From the NCBI GenBank assembly GCA_022819505.1, contig JAJEHD010000018.1, forward strand, positions 248,001 to 312,000: DNA of 64,000 nucleotides, in the 5' to 3' direction. Shown here piece after piece: positions 34,139 to 43,739 of the stretch (positions within the stretch are counted from its first letter, which is position 1; every line of letters begins with the position of its first letter). Under the pieces are notes generated by a model. That model saw nothing but the letters and a program-made list of their open reading frames with translations, made no database searches and was not told where the DNA came from. Source of the stretch: Acidimicrobiia bacterium. Lineage in GTDB: Bacteria > Actinomycetota > Acidimicrobiia > Acidimicrobiales > Aldehydirespiratoraceae. Both the position numbers and the translations under genes were made by a program.

Positions 34139-35917
34139 TCAGCAGATTGTGATGTCGTCGGCGACGGGGGAGAGGGCGGCCAGGTCGCAGAAGGTGGTCT
34201 TGGCTACGAACCACCGGCCGCCGATCAGGACCGCCTCGCCCTCCCGGCCGTCGAAGATGACCTGGTCGTCGAGCAGGATCGAATAGACGATCCGGGCGGT
34301 GGCGGCCGACGTGCGGGCGATCGAGTCGACCCGGGCGCGCACGGCTGCTCCGATCTCCGCGGTTGCCTCGAACATCAGCCGGGCCGCCTCGCGCATTCCG
34401 GGGAAGTCCTCCGCCTGGTCGATGCGCAACTCCATGTCGTCGATCGATCCGTCCATGTAGGTCTCGAACGCGGCCGTGACGGCCTGCGCTGTGACCTCGT
34501 CGATCGGGTGGCCTTCCACCGGTGCCGGATCCGCCGGAGCCTCGGGCAGAGCGGCGATGGCGGCATCTACCCCGTCGTCGGGAGCGGCGTCGCACACCAG
34601 CGTCAGCGCAACCGCGGTGTGGTCGGACGGGAAGGCGAGGTCCCCGGTCGCGGGCTCGGCGTTGAAGAGGCCGGTGCCCTCGCCCACGGAGCAGTCCCGG
34701 CCCGGAGCCGAGTACAGCAGGTAGTCGATGCGGCTGCGCTGGCGGCTCGACGGGTCTGCCATGTCGGCCAGCGAGGAATCCTCCCGGCCGGCCGTGCAGC
34801 CCGACCCGGTAGCCGGATCGCACTCGCCGTGATCCGCGGCCAGGTGGGAGTCGACATACCCGGCCTCGTCGAATACGGCCAGCGCGGGACTCCCTGCCGA
34901 GTCGTTCAGGTCGCCGCCTACCACGGTCACGGCCCCGGCCAGCGCGACCTCCCGGGCAAAATCAAGGACTTGGCGGGCCTGGCAGGTTCGGAGGCTGCCG
35001 GCCGGGTCGCACGGCGGCGGGCACAGTCCCGGATCGCAGTCCCGGTCGTCGGCGCCGGCAGCCAGATGGGTGGTCAGAAAGTCGATCACCCCGATCGGCG
35101 AGGCGACCCGGACGACGTACGCCGACCTGAACCGGTCGGCCAGCGTCCGCCGCTGGAAGTCGATCACCTCCAGAGTGGTCAGCACCACCTCCCGGTCGAG
35201 ACCGGGGTCGTCGTCCCAGACGATCTCGTAGCCGCAGGACCCCACCTCGCCGGAGACCAGGCCCACGATCCGCTCGTTGGCCTCTTGAAGCGACACCAAC
35301 TCGGGGCACCCGGCCTCCGCGAGCTGTTCCATGAACAGCGACACCCGCTCGCCGACCAGACACGAATCGCTGTCCGGCGGGCACCCCACCCCGTGCAGGA
35401 TGTTCTGGCTGACAAGGCGCACCGAGGCGACCGGCGGCAGCGGAACCGCAACAGCCTCCGCCGTTTCTTGGCCTGCTTCTTCGTCGGCCCCTTCGCCTGC
35501 TCGTGTCTCCTGGTCCTCCGCGTCCGCAACGCCTTCAGGCTGGGCCTCTCCGGCGGCACCCTCCCCGGCGTCAGGCGCATCCGCCCCCGGTTCCGCTACA
35601 TCGGGTTCGGGAGCGGCCGGCTCCGGGGACGCCTCCCCACTGGGATCCCCACTGACCTCCTCAACGCCTGACGTCGCTTCGCCGTCGGCGCCTACCCCGA
35701 CCTCATCGTCGGTGTCCTCGCTGACCTCCTCAGCCGGCCCGGGGGGCTCACTGGCAGGCCCTTCTGAGCCGCAGGCAGACGCGACGATAACCAGAACGGC
35801 CGCCACAGCCGCGAACCGGAATGCAGATCGCCACCCGGGGGTCTCGGGGCGGGTCAGGCCGCGGACAGGCGGGCACGGGACCGGGTCACGACCGTCAGCG
35901 AGAGCCACCGGCAGCAA
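34139..35917 (-). CDS. Secreted endonuclease/exonuclease/phosphatase-family lipoprotein with extra C-terminal domain
   Basis: A 592-residue exported protein. A hydrophobic signal with lipobox VIVASACG ends near residue 49. An acidic, Pro/Glu/Ala-rich spacer runs to about 165. The EEP phosphodiesterase domain follows: VRLVSQNILHG (start), SLQEAN (metal-binding Glu), FLTTHLAAG, VVGGDLND (Asp/Asn) and FPSDHTAV (catalytic Asp-His). After about residue 455 a separate alpha-beta domain (TAAFETYMDGSIDDM, TTFCDLAAL) resembles the low-molecular-weight antigen MTB12-type fold. It probably hydrolyses an extracellular phosphodiester; the substrate is unknown. Confidence 0.8.
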   Translation of the reverse strand: MLPVALADGRDPVPCPPVRGLTRPETPGWRSAFRFAAVAAVLVIVASACGSEGPASEPPGPAEEVSEDTDDEVGVGADGEATSGVEEVSGDPSGEASPEPAAPEPDVAEPGADAPDAGEGAAGEAQPEGVADAEDQETRAGEGADEEAGQETAEAVAVPLPPVASVRLVSQNILHGVGCPPDSDSCLVGERVSLFMEQLAEAGCPELVSLQEANERIVGLVSGEVGSCGYEIVWDDDPGLDREVVLTTLEVIDFQRRTLADRFRSAYVVRVASPIGVIDFLTTHLAAGADDRDCDPGLCPPPCDPAGSLRTCQARQVLDFAREVALAGAVTVVGGDLNDSAGSPALAVFDEAGYVDSHLAADHGECDPATGSGCTAGREDSSLADMADPSSRQRSRIDYLLYSAPGRDCSVGEGTGLFNAEPATGDLAFPSDHTAVALTLVCDAAPDDGVDAAIAALPEAPADPAPVEGHPIDEVTAQAVTAAFETYMDGSIDDMELRIDQAEDFPGMREAARLMFEATAEIGAAVRARVDSIARTSAATARIVYSILLDDQVIFDGREGEAVLIGGRWFVAKTTFCDLAALSPVADDITIC

Positions 35918-36035
35918 TCGTAGATCCAGGGGTCGGACCGGACGCTGGTCGACCGAGCGGCGCGGAAGGGTCAGGGCACCGCAACGCTGCCCACGACCTC
36001 GCCCGGATGCCGGATGGGGACTCTCGCTCGCCTAT

Positions 36036-36054
36036 CCGCTCGGCCTCCGAGCGG
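36036..36054 (-). terminator. Hairpin downstream of the LLM oxidoreductase gene
   Basis: An 8-bp stem (CCGCTCGG / CCGAGCGG) with a three-base loop starts 22 bases past the stop at 36076 on the minus strand. There is no T-run. It separates the LLM gene from the phosphoesterase gene, which begins at 35917 on the same strand. Confidence 0.45.
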
Positions 36055-36075
36055 CCGGGTGGCGAGCTGGTTCGC

Positions 36076-37113
36076 TCAGGGCCTCCGGTCGCGGTAGGCG
36101 GCCACCACCGGCGCCAACTCGGCCGGGGTGGCGCCGTGCATGATCACGCCGTCGCAGCCCAGATCGAGCTGGTGCCGCACCGCCTGGGCACACTGCTGGG
36201 GGGTACCGGTGGCGCTGGGGGCGAACCACTCCGCGGGGATGATCTCCGCCAACTGCTCCAGTTCTGCGGTGGTCGCGGAAGCGTCGATCGCTCCCAGGCG
36301 CCCCGCCACCACCGGATGCTCCCGGAAGCGCTCGAGCACAGCAGGATCCCAGCGGTTCACGGACAGCATCAGCTCGCCGTAGCCCTGCAGGTAGGTGGCC
36401 AACCGGCCGACCGTCTTCATCATCCGGTCCTCGTAGGGCAGGTGGTCGCCGATGGTCGCGAAGCACGACCACACCCGCACATCGGAGGGATCCCGGCCCG
36501 CCTGCTCCGCCGCGGATCGGACCGTCTCCACGCACCGGACCACCGTCTCGTCGGTGAAGTAGGTGTGCAGGATCACCTCGTCGAAGCAGCGTCCGGCGAG
36601 CTTCAGGGTGTTCTCGCCGAAGGCAGCGAGGCCCATGGGCAGGTGCTCGTCGAGCGCCGAGTCCAGCCGCAGGTACGGATAGCGGCCTGCCGGCCCGTCG
36701 TGACCCATCACCGTCTCGCCCCGGAACAGCCGGCGCAGTAGCCCGGCGAAGTCCTCCATCTCCGCGGTCGTGATCTGGTTGATCCCCATCGCGGCCTGCT
36801 GCATCGGTATGCCCCGGCCTATGCCCAGCACGAAGCGGCCACCGGTGAGGCTCTGCATAGTGAGGGCGAAGGCGGCGGCGACCAGCGGGTGGCGGGTGTT
36901 GCTGTTGGTGACGCCGGTCGTGATCGTGATCGTCTCGGATACTGCCGCCGCCGCGCCGCACTGCGCGGCGGCTTCCTTGCGGTTGTAGCGCTCCGAGATG
37001 AAGACCGTCCCCAGCCCCATCGCCTCGCCGTCGGACACCTCCTGCAGCAGGTCCCGCGAGCTGTCGGCGTGACCCGCCAGCGCGTAGAAGCCCAGCTCGG
37101 GGAATTCACTCAT
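36076..37113 (-). CDS. LLM-class, probably F420-dependent, oxidoreductase
   Basis: A 345-residue luciferase-like TIM-barrel protein. ELGFYALAGHADSSRDLLQE starts the barrel. The middle block reads GVTNSNTRHPLVAAAFALTM and QSLTGGRFVLGIGRG. The conserved ending GCDGVIMHGATPAEL is the phosphate side. In actinobacteria such enzymes use coenzyme F420. ATG 37113 fits the family start; the frame is open 52 codons further upstream. It is divergent from YibE/F. Substrate unknown. Confidence 0.83.
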   Translation of the reverse strand: MSEFPELGFYALAGHADSSRDLLQEVSDGEAMGLGTVFISERYNRKEAAAQCGAAAAVSETITITTGVTNSNTRHPLVAAAFALTMQSLTGGRFVLGIGRGIPMQQAAMGINQITTAEMEDFAGLLRRLFRGETVMGHDGPAGRYPYLRLDSALDEHLPMGLAAFGENTLKLAGRCFDEVILHTYFTDETVVRCVETVRSAAEQAGRDPSDVRVWSCFATIGDHLPYEDRMMKTVGRLATYLQGYGELMLSVNRWDPAVLERFREHPVVAGRLGAIDASATTAELEQLAEIIPAEWFAPSATGTPQQCAQAVRHQLDLGCDGVIMHGATPAELAPVVAAYRDRRP

Positions 37114-37251
37114 CTCCGCCTCGCTTCCAGATGCCGTGCCGGCCGATGCTAACCGGGTCACCCGTGCTGCCTGTGCGTGATCGCGGCGCCGCGCCGCGCC
37201 CTCGAGTGAACCCTCCCCGAGGTCGGTGGGGGAGGCGGCAATAATCCTCAT

Positions 37252-38610
37252 ATGCGGGGACACGCGCACATGCGGCCGGGGTCCGGTCCGCGGTCCATGT
37301 TGGAGGCGTGGCGAAGCGATCGGGCACTGCAGGCACTGCTCGTCTTCGTCGGTCTCGCAGCTGTGGCCGCGGCTGTCGGAATCGTGCTGCTGTGGCCGAC
37401 CGGCGCCGGCCGCGACGCCGCCCGCCAGCGCGCCGACGACATCGGCATCGCGTATGAACGCCTGGCCGCCACCGTGGTGGAGGTGAACGACCGGGCGTGC
37501 AGCTACTCCGCGCCCGACGATCCCCAGACGTGCCGATCCATCACCGTGCGCGTCGATGAGGGCCCCGACGACGGCGCCCAGGTCGCTCTGCCGGAGTTCA
37601 GCCTCGAGTACGACCGCACGGCAATCCGGATCTCGCCGGCGGACAAGGTGATCCTCGGGTACGAGGCCTCCAACGACTACTACTTCTTCGTCGACCGCGA
37701 CCGCCGCACGCCACTGTTGTGGCTTGCGGTCCTGTTCGCGGCGGTGGTGGTGGCGCTGGGGCGTTGGCGCGGCGGGCTGGCCCTAGCGGGGATGGCCGCC
37801 ACCCTCGTGGTGCTTATCGCCTTCGCGGCGCCCTCGGTGCTCGACGGCAACGACCCGGTGCTGGTGGCCGTGGTGGCCGCAGCGGTGATCGCGTTCGTGA
37901 GCCTGTACCTGACCCACGGGCTCAATGTTCACACCACCGTGGCCCTCGCCGGCACGCTCGCGTCGCTCGGCCTCACCCTGGGGCTGTCGTGGATCTTCTT
38001 CGGGCTCGCCGACTTCACCGGACTGGCAACTGAGGAGGGCCTGACCCTGCCGCTGATCGCGGGCGACATCGATCTGGCGTCTCTGCTGCTGGGAGGGGCC
38101 ATCATCGGCGCACTGGGCGCGCTCGACGACGTGACGGTCACCCAGGTGGCCACGGTGGCGGAGCTGCGCTACCGCAGCCCCAACCTGAGCGTTCGTCAGC
38201 TCGTCGCGTCGGGCATCCGGGTGGGACGCGAGCACATCGCGGCCACCGTCAACACCCTGCTGCTCGCCTATGTAGGCGCGGGCCTGCCGCTGCTGCTGCT
38301 GTTCGCCGTCTCGGACCAGTCACTGGCCATGGCGGCCAACTCCGAGCTCATCGCGGTGGAGATCGTCCGGACGCTCTGCGGCTCGATGGGTCTGGTCGCG
38401 GCCGTTCCGGTCACGACCGTCCTAGCCGCCATGGTGACCGCCGGCGCCGGTCCGATCCGATCAGCCGAGGCGGCCGGCGAGATGCAGGATGACCCCCAGG
38501 CGCCCCCCGCCGGCGAGAACCGCTCGCAACAGGCCAGGGAACCCGAAGAACCCGAGACTGCGCCCCGATGGGAGGACTTCGCTCCCGAGGACGACCAGTC
38601 CGGTTGGTGA
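37252..38610 (+). CDS. YibE/F-like membrane protein
   Basis: A 452-residue integral membrane protein. One N-terminal helix (ALLVFVGLAAVAAAVGIVLL) precedes an extracytoplasmic segment of about 90 residues with two Cys. The YibE/F core follows, with about seven helices (LWLAVLFAAVVVALG, GMAATLVVLIAFA, LVAVVAAAVIAFVSLYLTHG and others). The family hallmark GALGALDDVTVTQVATVAEL lies near residue 285. The tail from 405 is charged and Pro-rich. The molecular function of the family is not known; export or stress roles have been suggested. Confidence 0.85.
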   Translation: MRGHAHMRPGSGPRSMLEAWRSDRALQALLVFVGLAAVAAAVGIVLLWPTGAGRDAARQRADDIGIAYERLAATVVEVNDRACSYSAPDDPQTCRSITVRVDEGPDDGAQVALPEFSLEYDRTAIRISPADKVILGYEASNDYYFFVDRDRRTPLLWLAVLFAAVVVALGRWRGGLALAGMAATLVVLIAFAAPSVLDGNDPVLVAVVAAAVIAFVSLYLTHGLNVHTTVALAGTLASLGLTLGLSWIFFGLADFTGLATEEGLTLPLIAGDIDLASLLLGGAIIGALGALDDVTVTQVATVAELRYRSPNLSVRQLVASGIRVGREHIAATVNTLLLAYVGAGLPLLLLFAVSDQSLAMAANSELIAVEIVRTLCGSMGLVAAVPVTTVLAAMVTAGAGPIRSAEAAGEMQDDPQAPPAGENRSQQAREPEEPETAPRWEDFAPEDDQSGW

Positions 38611-38640
38611 GCTGCCGGTTCGGAGCGCGTCCGGGGTGGC

Positions 38641-39099
38641 TCAGCCCCCGGGCTGCCAGATCATCAGGACCAGTTGCACGGTGAACCCGATCGACAGCAG
38701 GGCCGAGCCCGCTTCGAGGCGCTTGTCGGTGCCCGGCGACGCACCCTCGGCGCCCTGCGCCCTCAGAGCCGGCCTGATCAGGCCGTGGAGCACGCCGTTC
38801 ATGATCACCCAGATCACGATGGCGGCGATCACCCAGCCCTCGGTCAGCGAGATCGCGTCCTCGGACATCTCGACCATGGCGATGCCCAGCAGGCCCGCCA
38901 CGATCAGCGCCGGGCTGTACAGCCGGCGTGCGTTGGCCGCCATGGCGACCACCAGCTGCTGGTGCCCGGACCCGCCCGCGGCTCGCATCTGCCTGCGCAG
39001 CAGCGGATGGACGAACACCGGGGCGAGGGCCACCAGGACGGTGAGGACGTGGAGCAGTTCAACGATGTTGTATGCCGTGGTTCCGGCCGCGAAGAGCAT
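38641..39099 (-). CDS. Small integral membrane protein (DUF2269-like)
   Basis: A 152-residue protein with four predicted helices: NIVELLHVLTVLVALAPVFV, YSPALIVAGLLGIAMVEMS, GWVIAAIVIWVIMNGVLHGL and the C-terminal LLSIGFTVQLVLMIW. The first helix containing LLHVL and the pattern of small four-helix proteins resemble DUF2269, but the match is weak. It is divergent from menF with 56 bases between. Confidence 0.6.
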   Translation of the reverse strand: MLFAAGTTAYNIVELLHVLTVLVALAPVFVHPLLRRQMRAAGGSGHQQLVVAMAANARRLYSPALIVAGLLGIAMVEMSEDAISLTEGWVIAAIVIWVIMNGVLHGLIRPALRAQGAEGASPGTDKRLEAGSALLSIGFTVQLVLMIWQPGG

Positions 39100-39155
39100 G
39101 GGCCGACTCTAGCCGGGCGCTCCGGCCTGATCGGCGACGAACTGCGACTCCTAGC

Positions 39156-41006
39156 ATGGAGGGCGTGCCTGACGGCTTCCCCGCGCCCGATGCCCCCCGC
39201 GCCGGTCTCGTGCTCGATCGGGCCGGGCTGGCCGAACGGGCCGGCGTCCCCGCCTTCGTCGTGGATCTGGTGATCGATGCCGGTCTCATAACGCCGCTGG
39301 ACAACGGCTCCGACGGCGAGCGTTTCGACTCCGACGATGTCGAGATGCTGGTCGCGGCCCGCACCCTGGTCGGGGAGGGGGTGGCTGTCGAGGAGCTGGC
39401 CGCCCTGGCCATGCGTCACGCCACCAATGTGGAGAACCTGATCGAGGATGCGATCGACCTGGTCAAGCGCCACTTCGACCGGGAGGGCCGCGACAAGGCG
39501 GCGCTGGTCGCCAGCGTGAACCGGCTCGTGCCGGTGGCCACCAATCTCGTGGTCGGCCACTTCGAGAAGACCTTGTGGGCGAGGGCGATGGCCCGCATCG
39601 GAGACGACCCGGCCCCCGCGGTGGGCGCCATCGTCGTCAAGGCCCGGCGCATCGAGGGGCGCGTCGATCCTCTGGCGGCATACGCCGCGGCCACCTCCGA
39701 CCAGCATCGCAGCGTGTGGCTGCGCCCCGACGCCAGCATGGGACTGGCCGCGTTCGGAGTGGTGGAGACGATCAGGCCGGTCGGCAGCGATCGTTTCTCG
39801 GCTGCCTCGGCAGCCCGGGCCGTCCTCGCCGCCCGGATACGGCGAGACCCGGACCCCGAGGCCCCCGCGCCTGTGCTGGTGGGCGGTTTCTCGTTCACGC
39901 CCACCGGCGCCGACACCGAATCGCAGCAACCCGATCCCGGCAACGGCGGGTATCGCCACGCCGTCCCCAGGTGGACCGGATTCGGGGACTGCCGGATGGT
40001 GCTTCCCGAGCTGACCATCATCGACCACCCGGACGGCGCCTGGGTCCTGGCCGCCACCCGGGTCGGCTCCGACGGCGACGAGACGGCCGCCGAGACCGTG
40101 CTCGACCAGCGCCTGACGTCGTTCCGGGTCGAACCGCCGATGCCTGCCACCGGAGATCCGGCCCGCCCGGCCTCGGCGATGATCGACTGCGACCGTGATG
40201 ACGGCTACGCGGCCCTCGTCGCCGACGCCGTGGCCGGCATACACCGCGGTGAGTTCCAGAAGGTCGTGCTGGCCCGCACCGTCACGCTCGACTACGGACT
40301 CGACGTGGCCGCGGTGCTGGACCGGCTCCGGCTACGCAACCCGGCCTGCGCGATCTTCGCGGTCACCGCGGGCGAGTCCACGTTCCTCGGAGCCACCCCT
40401 GAAGAACTGGTCACGCTCGACGGTCCCAGGCTGAACACGGTGGCGCTCGCCGGCACTGCACCCTGCAGCGACGATCCCGAGGCTGACGAGCGCTTCGGGG
40501 CGGGGTTGCTGACATCGGCCAAGAACCGAGCCGAGCACCGATTCGTGGTGGACGGGATCATCGACGCGCTGTCCGGTCTGGGGCTGGTGGACCCGGCCCC
40601 GTCCGAGCCCGGCCTCATGCGCCTCAGCCGTGTCCAGCATCTGCGCACGCCGATAACCGCCCGCGTCCAGCGCCGGCGCACCGGAGCGAGCGACATGGAC
40701 GTGTTGCGGGCCGCGGGCGTGCTGCACCCGACCGCGGCCGTCGGCGGAGCCCCCACCGGCGCGGCCCTCGAGTTCATTGCCGGCCGCGAGGGCTTCGACC
40801 GGGGCTGGTACGCGGCTCCGGTGGGATGGTGCGACCTCGACGGCAACGGCGAGGTGGGCGTAGCCCTGCGCTGCGCGCTGACCGGCCCGGACTCCACCCA
40901 CCTGTTCGCCGGTGCCGGGATCGTCACAGACTCCGATCCCGAGGATGAACTGGAGGAGACGGCGATGAAGCTCAGGGCCCTCCTGGACGTCATCGACGAG
41001 TGCTGA
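39156..41006 (+). CDS. menF: Isochorismate synthase with MerR-like N-terminal domain
   Basis: It converts chorismate to isochorismate for menaquinone. The 616 residues are about 160 more than usual. The enzyme part shows GEFQKVVLARTVTL, FLGATPEELVTLDG, VALAGTAP, SAKNRAEHRFVVDGI, LHPTAAVGGAPTGAAL and LFAGAGIVTDSDPEDEL, with the Mg-binding glutamates intact. Residues about 18-85 (LAERAGVPAFVVDLVIDAGL, FDSDDVEMLVAARTLVGEG, VEELAALAM) look like a MerR winged helix lacking the usual YYE. They are followed by an extra helical stretch to about 160. ATG 39156 keeps this domain. It leads the men operon. Confidence 0.85.
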   Translation: MEGVPDGFPAPDAPRAGLVLDRAGLAERAGVPAFVVDLVIDAGLITPLDNGSDGERFDSDDVEMLVAARTLVGEGVAVEELAALAMRHATNVENLIEDAIDLVKRHFDREGRDKAALVASVNRLVPVATNLVVGHFEKTLWARAMARIGDDPAPAVGAIVVKARRIEGRVDPLAAYAAATSDQHRSVWLRPDASMGLAAFGVVETIRPVGSDRFSAASAARAVLAARIRRDPDPEAPAPVLVGGFSFTPTGADTESQQPDPGNGGYRHAVPRWTGFGDCRMVLPELTIIDHPDGAWVLAATRVGSDGDETAAETVLDQRLTSFRVEPPMPATGDPARPASAMIDCDRDDGYAALVADAVAGIHRGEFQKVVLARTVTLDYGLDVAAVLDRLRLRNPACAIFAVTAGESTFLGATPEELVTLDGPRLNTVALAGTAPCSDDPEADERFGAGLLTSAKNRAEHRFVVDGIIDALSGLGLVDPAPSEPGLMRLSRVQHLRTPITARVQRRRTGASDMDVLRAAGVLHPTAAVGGAPTGAALEFIAGREGFDRGWYAAPVGWCDLDGNGEVGVALRCALTGPDSTHLFAGAGIVTDSDPEDELEETAMKLRALLDVIDEC

Positions 41007-41016
41007 TCCGCTGATC

Positions 41017-42822
41017 GTGACTGATCCGGTCTACGACGTCGTGGCCGCTTTCGCGGCCCGCTTGGCATCGCTGGGGGTGACCGACGCGGTGATCAGCCCT
41101 GGCTCGCGCTCGGGTCCGCTGGCCCTGTGCTTTCACGCCCAGCCCCGCATCCGCACGTGGATACAGCTGGACGAGCGTGCCGCCGGCTTCTTCGCCCTCG
41201 GCCTGGGCCGGGCCACCGGCCGGCCGGCCGTGCTCGTGTGCACATCCGGCACCGCCGCGGCCAACTACCTGCCTGCGGTGGTGGAGGCCTCCCATGCCGG
41301 CGTCGCAGTCATCGTGTGCACCGCCGACCGCCCGCCGGAACTGCGCGGCTGGGGCTCGCCCCAGACCATCGACCAGGTGGGCCTGTACGGGACGGCCGCC
41401 CGTTGGAGCGTCGACCTGCCCGTGCCCGGAGAGGCCAGCCCCGGCGCCGCGATCGGGTGGGCCGAGACCGCCGTTGAGTTCGCCTCCGGTTCCGACCCGG
41501 GCCCAGTCCATCTCAACTGGCCCTTGCGCGAACCTCTCGAACCGCTGTCGGTCGTGCCCGCGCCGTCGGCTGGGGCCGCGGCCATTGCCGGGGACACGGG
41601 CGGGGACGACGACCGAGTCCCGGCCCCGGAACTGGCCGACCTGGCCGAGATCGTCGCCGGTCACGAGCGGGGCGTGGTCATCGCCGGGCCGTGGCCGGCC
41701 GGCGGGCTGGACCGTGAACTGGAGTGGGCCGCGGAGGCCGAGCGCTTCGCGGCCTGGGCCGGCTGGCCCCTCATCGGTGAGCCCATCACCCATGTCCGGG
41801 GCCACTCCAACCGTTCCAACCGTGACCGTCGCGAGGCACACCCGGCGTGCGTGGTCGCATCCGCCGAGCATCTCCTCGCCGACGAGGACCTCGCCGAGGC
41901 GCTGCGTCCTGATGCTGCCGTGCTCGTGGGCCGGACCGTGACCACCAAGCCGGTCCGGCTGTGGCTGGAGCGCACCCGGCCCCGCCATGTGGTGCTCGTG
42001 GATCCCGAGGACCGCTGGGAGCGGGCCGTGTTCCGGCTCACCGGCCATGTGCCGGGTTCGGTGGAGTCGCTACGTTCGATCACGGCGCGGGCCGCGCCTG
42101 CGGGCCGTGACGCACCGGGCGGATGGCTCGACGCCTGGGTGAAGCTCGACACAGCTGCCCGAGGCGCGGTCGAAGCCGCCGACCGCGGTGAGCTGCTGGC
42201 GGCCCTAGTCGCTCGGGTGCTCGTCGGCGCCCTGCCCGACAACGCCGTGCTGATGGCCACGAACTCTCTGCCGGTGAGAGATCTCGACGCCTTCGTGTTC
42301 GACACCGGATCGGTCGTCTGCTGCGCAAACCGTGGCGCGGCCGGAATCGACGGCTCGGCCTCTACCGCGCTGGGTATCGCCGCAGCCGACCCGTCCAGGC
42401 CGGTTGCCCTCTACACCGGCGACCTGGCCCTGCTCCACGACCTGGGCGGCCTCATTGCAGCCGCCCGAATGGGACTGCACCTGACAACCGTGTGCGTGAA
42501 CAACGACGGAGGGGAGATCTTCTCCCTGCTGCCGGTGGCCGATCGGGTGCCGGCCGACCACTTCGATCAGCTGTTCCGCACTCCCCACGGCCTTGACCTG
42601 AGCCGGCTCGACGGCTTCGGCGGCATCCGGGCCCGGCGGGTGGCCACCGCTGCAGAGCTGAGCGAGGCGGTCCGCATGGCGGCCGTGACCAGGACGCCGG
42701 GTGTGGACCTGTGCATCATCGACGTGTCCCGCGACGGCGACGTGGCTCAGCGCAGATCCCTGACCGCCGCGGCCCAAGAGGCCGCCCGCATGGCTCTGGC
42801 GGACGTTCAGCGCTCTCGATGA
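41017..42822 (+). CDS. menD: 2-succinyl-5-enolpyruvyl-6-hydroxy-3-cyclohexene-1-carboxylate synthase
   Basis: A ThDP-dependent enzyme of 601 residues that condenses isochorismate with 2-oxoglutarate-derived succinic semialdehyde. AVISPGSRSGPLALCFH opens the PYR domain. ERAAGFFALGLGRATGRPAV holds the catalytic Glu. The PP-domain motif is YTGDLALLHDLGGL with VNNDGGEIFSLLPV. The start is GTG 41017, ten bases after menF. Its stop overlaps the menH start by four bases, so the operon is coupled. Confidence 0.93.
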   Translation: MTDPVYDVVAAFAARLASLGVTDAVISPGSRSGPLALCFHAQPRIRTWIQLDERAAGFFALGLGRATGRPAVLVCTSGTAAANYLPAVVEASHAGVAVIVCTADRPPELRGWGSPQTIDQVGLYGTAARWSVDLPVPGEASPGAAIGWAETAVEFASGSDPGPVHLNWPLREPLEPLSVVPAPSAGAAAIAGDTGGDDDRVPAPELADLAEIVAGHERGVVIAGPWPAGGLDRELEWAAEAERFAAWAGWPLIGEPITHVRGHSNRSNRDRREAHPACVVASAEHLLADEDLAEALRPDAAVLVGRTVTTKPVRLWLERTRPRHVVLVDPEDRWERAVFRLTGHVPGSVESLRSITARAAPAGRDAPGGWLDAWVKLDTAARGAVEAADRGELLAALVARVLVGALPDNAVLMATNSLPVRDLDAFVFDTGSVVCCANRGAAGIDGSASTALGIAAADPSRPVALYTGDLALLHDLGGLIAAARMGLHLTTVCVNNDGGEIFSLLPVADRVPADHFDQLFRTPHGLDLSRLDGFGGIRARRVATAAELSEAVRMAAVTRTPGVDLCIIDVSRDGDVAQRRSLTAAAQEAARMALADVQRSR

Positions 42823-43739
42823 GAACGGACCGGGCATTCAGGATCCTGGCGGGCGGGGTGGAACTCGCGGTGAACCAGCGCGGTCCGGAGGCCGGAGTAC
42901 CGATCCTCGTGCTGCACGGGTTCACCGGATCGGCGCAGGCCATGGAGCCCCTAGCCGAACGGCTCGCGGCCGGGCTGACCGCCCGCGTCATCTGCCCGGA
43001 CCTGATCGGGCACGGCCGCTCGGAGGCGCCCGACGACATCGACCGCTACCGGGTCGAGGCCATGGCCGGCCAAGTCGCAGGGCTCGCCGACGCGCTCGGC
43101 TGCGAGACTCTCCACCTAGTCGGCTACTCGATGGGCGGCCGGGTGGCGCTCATGCTGGGATGCACGCAACCGCAGCGGCTACGGTCGCTGGCCCTCATCG
43201 GGGCATCGCCAGGAATCAGAGACCCCGCTGAACGGCGTCGCCGGACCGGAGCCGACCGATCCCGCGCCGCCCGCATCGTCGAGGACTTCGAGGCCTTCGT
43301 GGACGATTGGATGGCCGACCCGCTGTTCGCAGGGCAGGCCGCGCTGGGCGACGCCCACCTGCAGGCGACCCGGGTCCAGCGGCTCGCGTCGAGCCCGGCC
43401 GGTCTGGCCCGCAGCCTGCTGGCCGGCGGGACCGGCTCGATGACGCCGCTGCACGACCGGCTCGAGGACTGCGACGTTCCGGTACTGGTGCTGGCGGGCG
43501 CCCGGGACGGCAAGTTCTGTGCCATCGCCGAAGAGCTCGCCACCGCGCTGCCGGACTGTGCCGCCGTCCGCGTCCCGCGGGCCGGGCATGCCGCCCACAT
43601 TGAGCAGCCCGACGCCACCGCGGCTGCCATCGCCCGATTCATCGCCAACATCGCCGGCACTGAGAGCACTTCCGGCGCCAAGGCTCTCCCGCCCGTCCAG
43701 CCGGCAAAGCAGGCATCGGGTGACCGCCATGCAAGCTGA
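42819..43739 (+). CDS. menH: Alpha/beta hydrolase, probable SHCHC synthase
   Basis: A 306-residue alpha/beta hydrolase. VLHGFTGSAQAMEPLAERL opens the fold with the oxyanion-hole HGF. The nucleophile is Ser104 in GYSMGGRVAL. The Asp is likely in LAGARDGKF and the His in AGHAAHIEQPD. In this position, between menD and menC, it is most likely MenH, eliminating pyruvate to form SHCHC. Family members overlap in sequence with other hydrolases, so the symbol relies on context. ATG 42819 overlaps the menD stop; the 3' end overlaps menC by eleven bases. Confidence 0.83.
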   Translation: MRTDRAFRILAGGVELAVNQRGPEAGVPILVLHGFTGSAQAMEPLAERLAAGLTARVICPDLIGHGRSEAPDDIDRYRVEAMAGQVAGLADALGCETLHLVGYSMGGRVALMLGCTQPQRLRSLALIGASPGIRDPAERRRRTGADRSRAARIVEDFEAFVDDWMADPLFAGQAALGDAHLQATRVQRLASSPAGLARSLLAGGTGSMTPLHDRLEDCDVPVLVLAGARDGKFCAIAEELATALPDCAAVRVPRAGHAAHIEQPDATAAAIARFIANIAGTESTSGAKALPPVQPAKQASGDRHAS

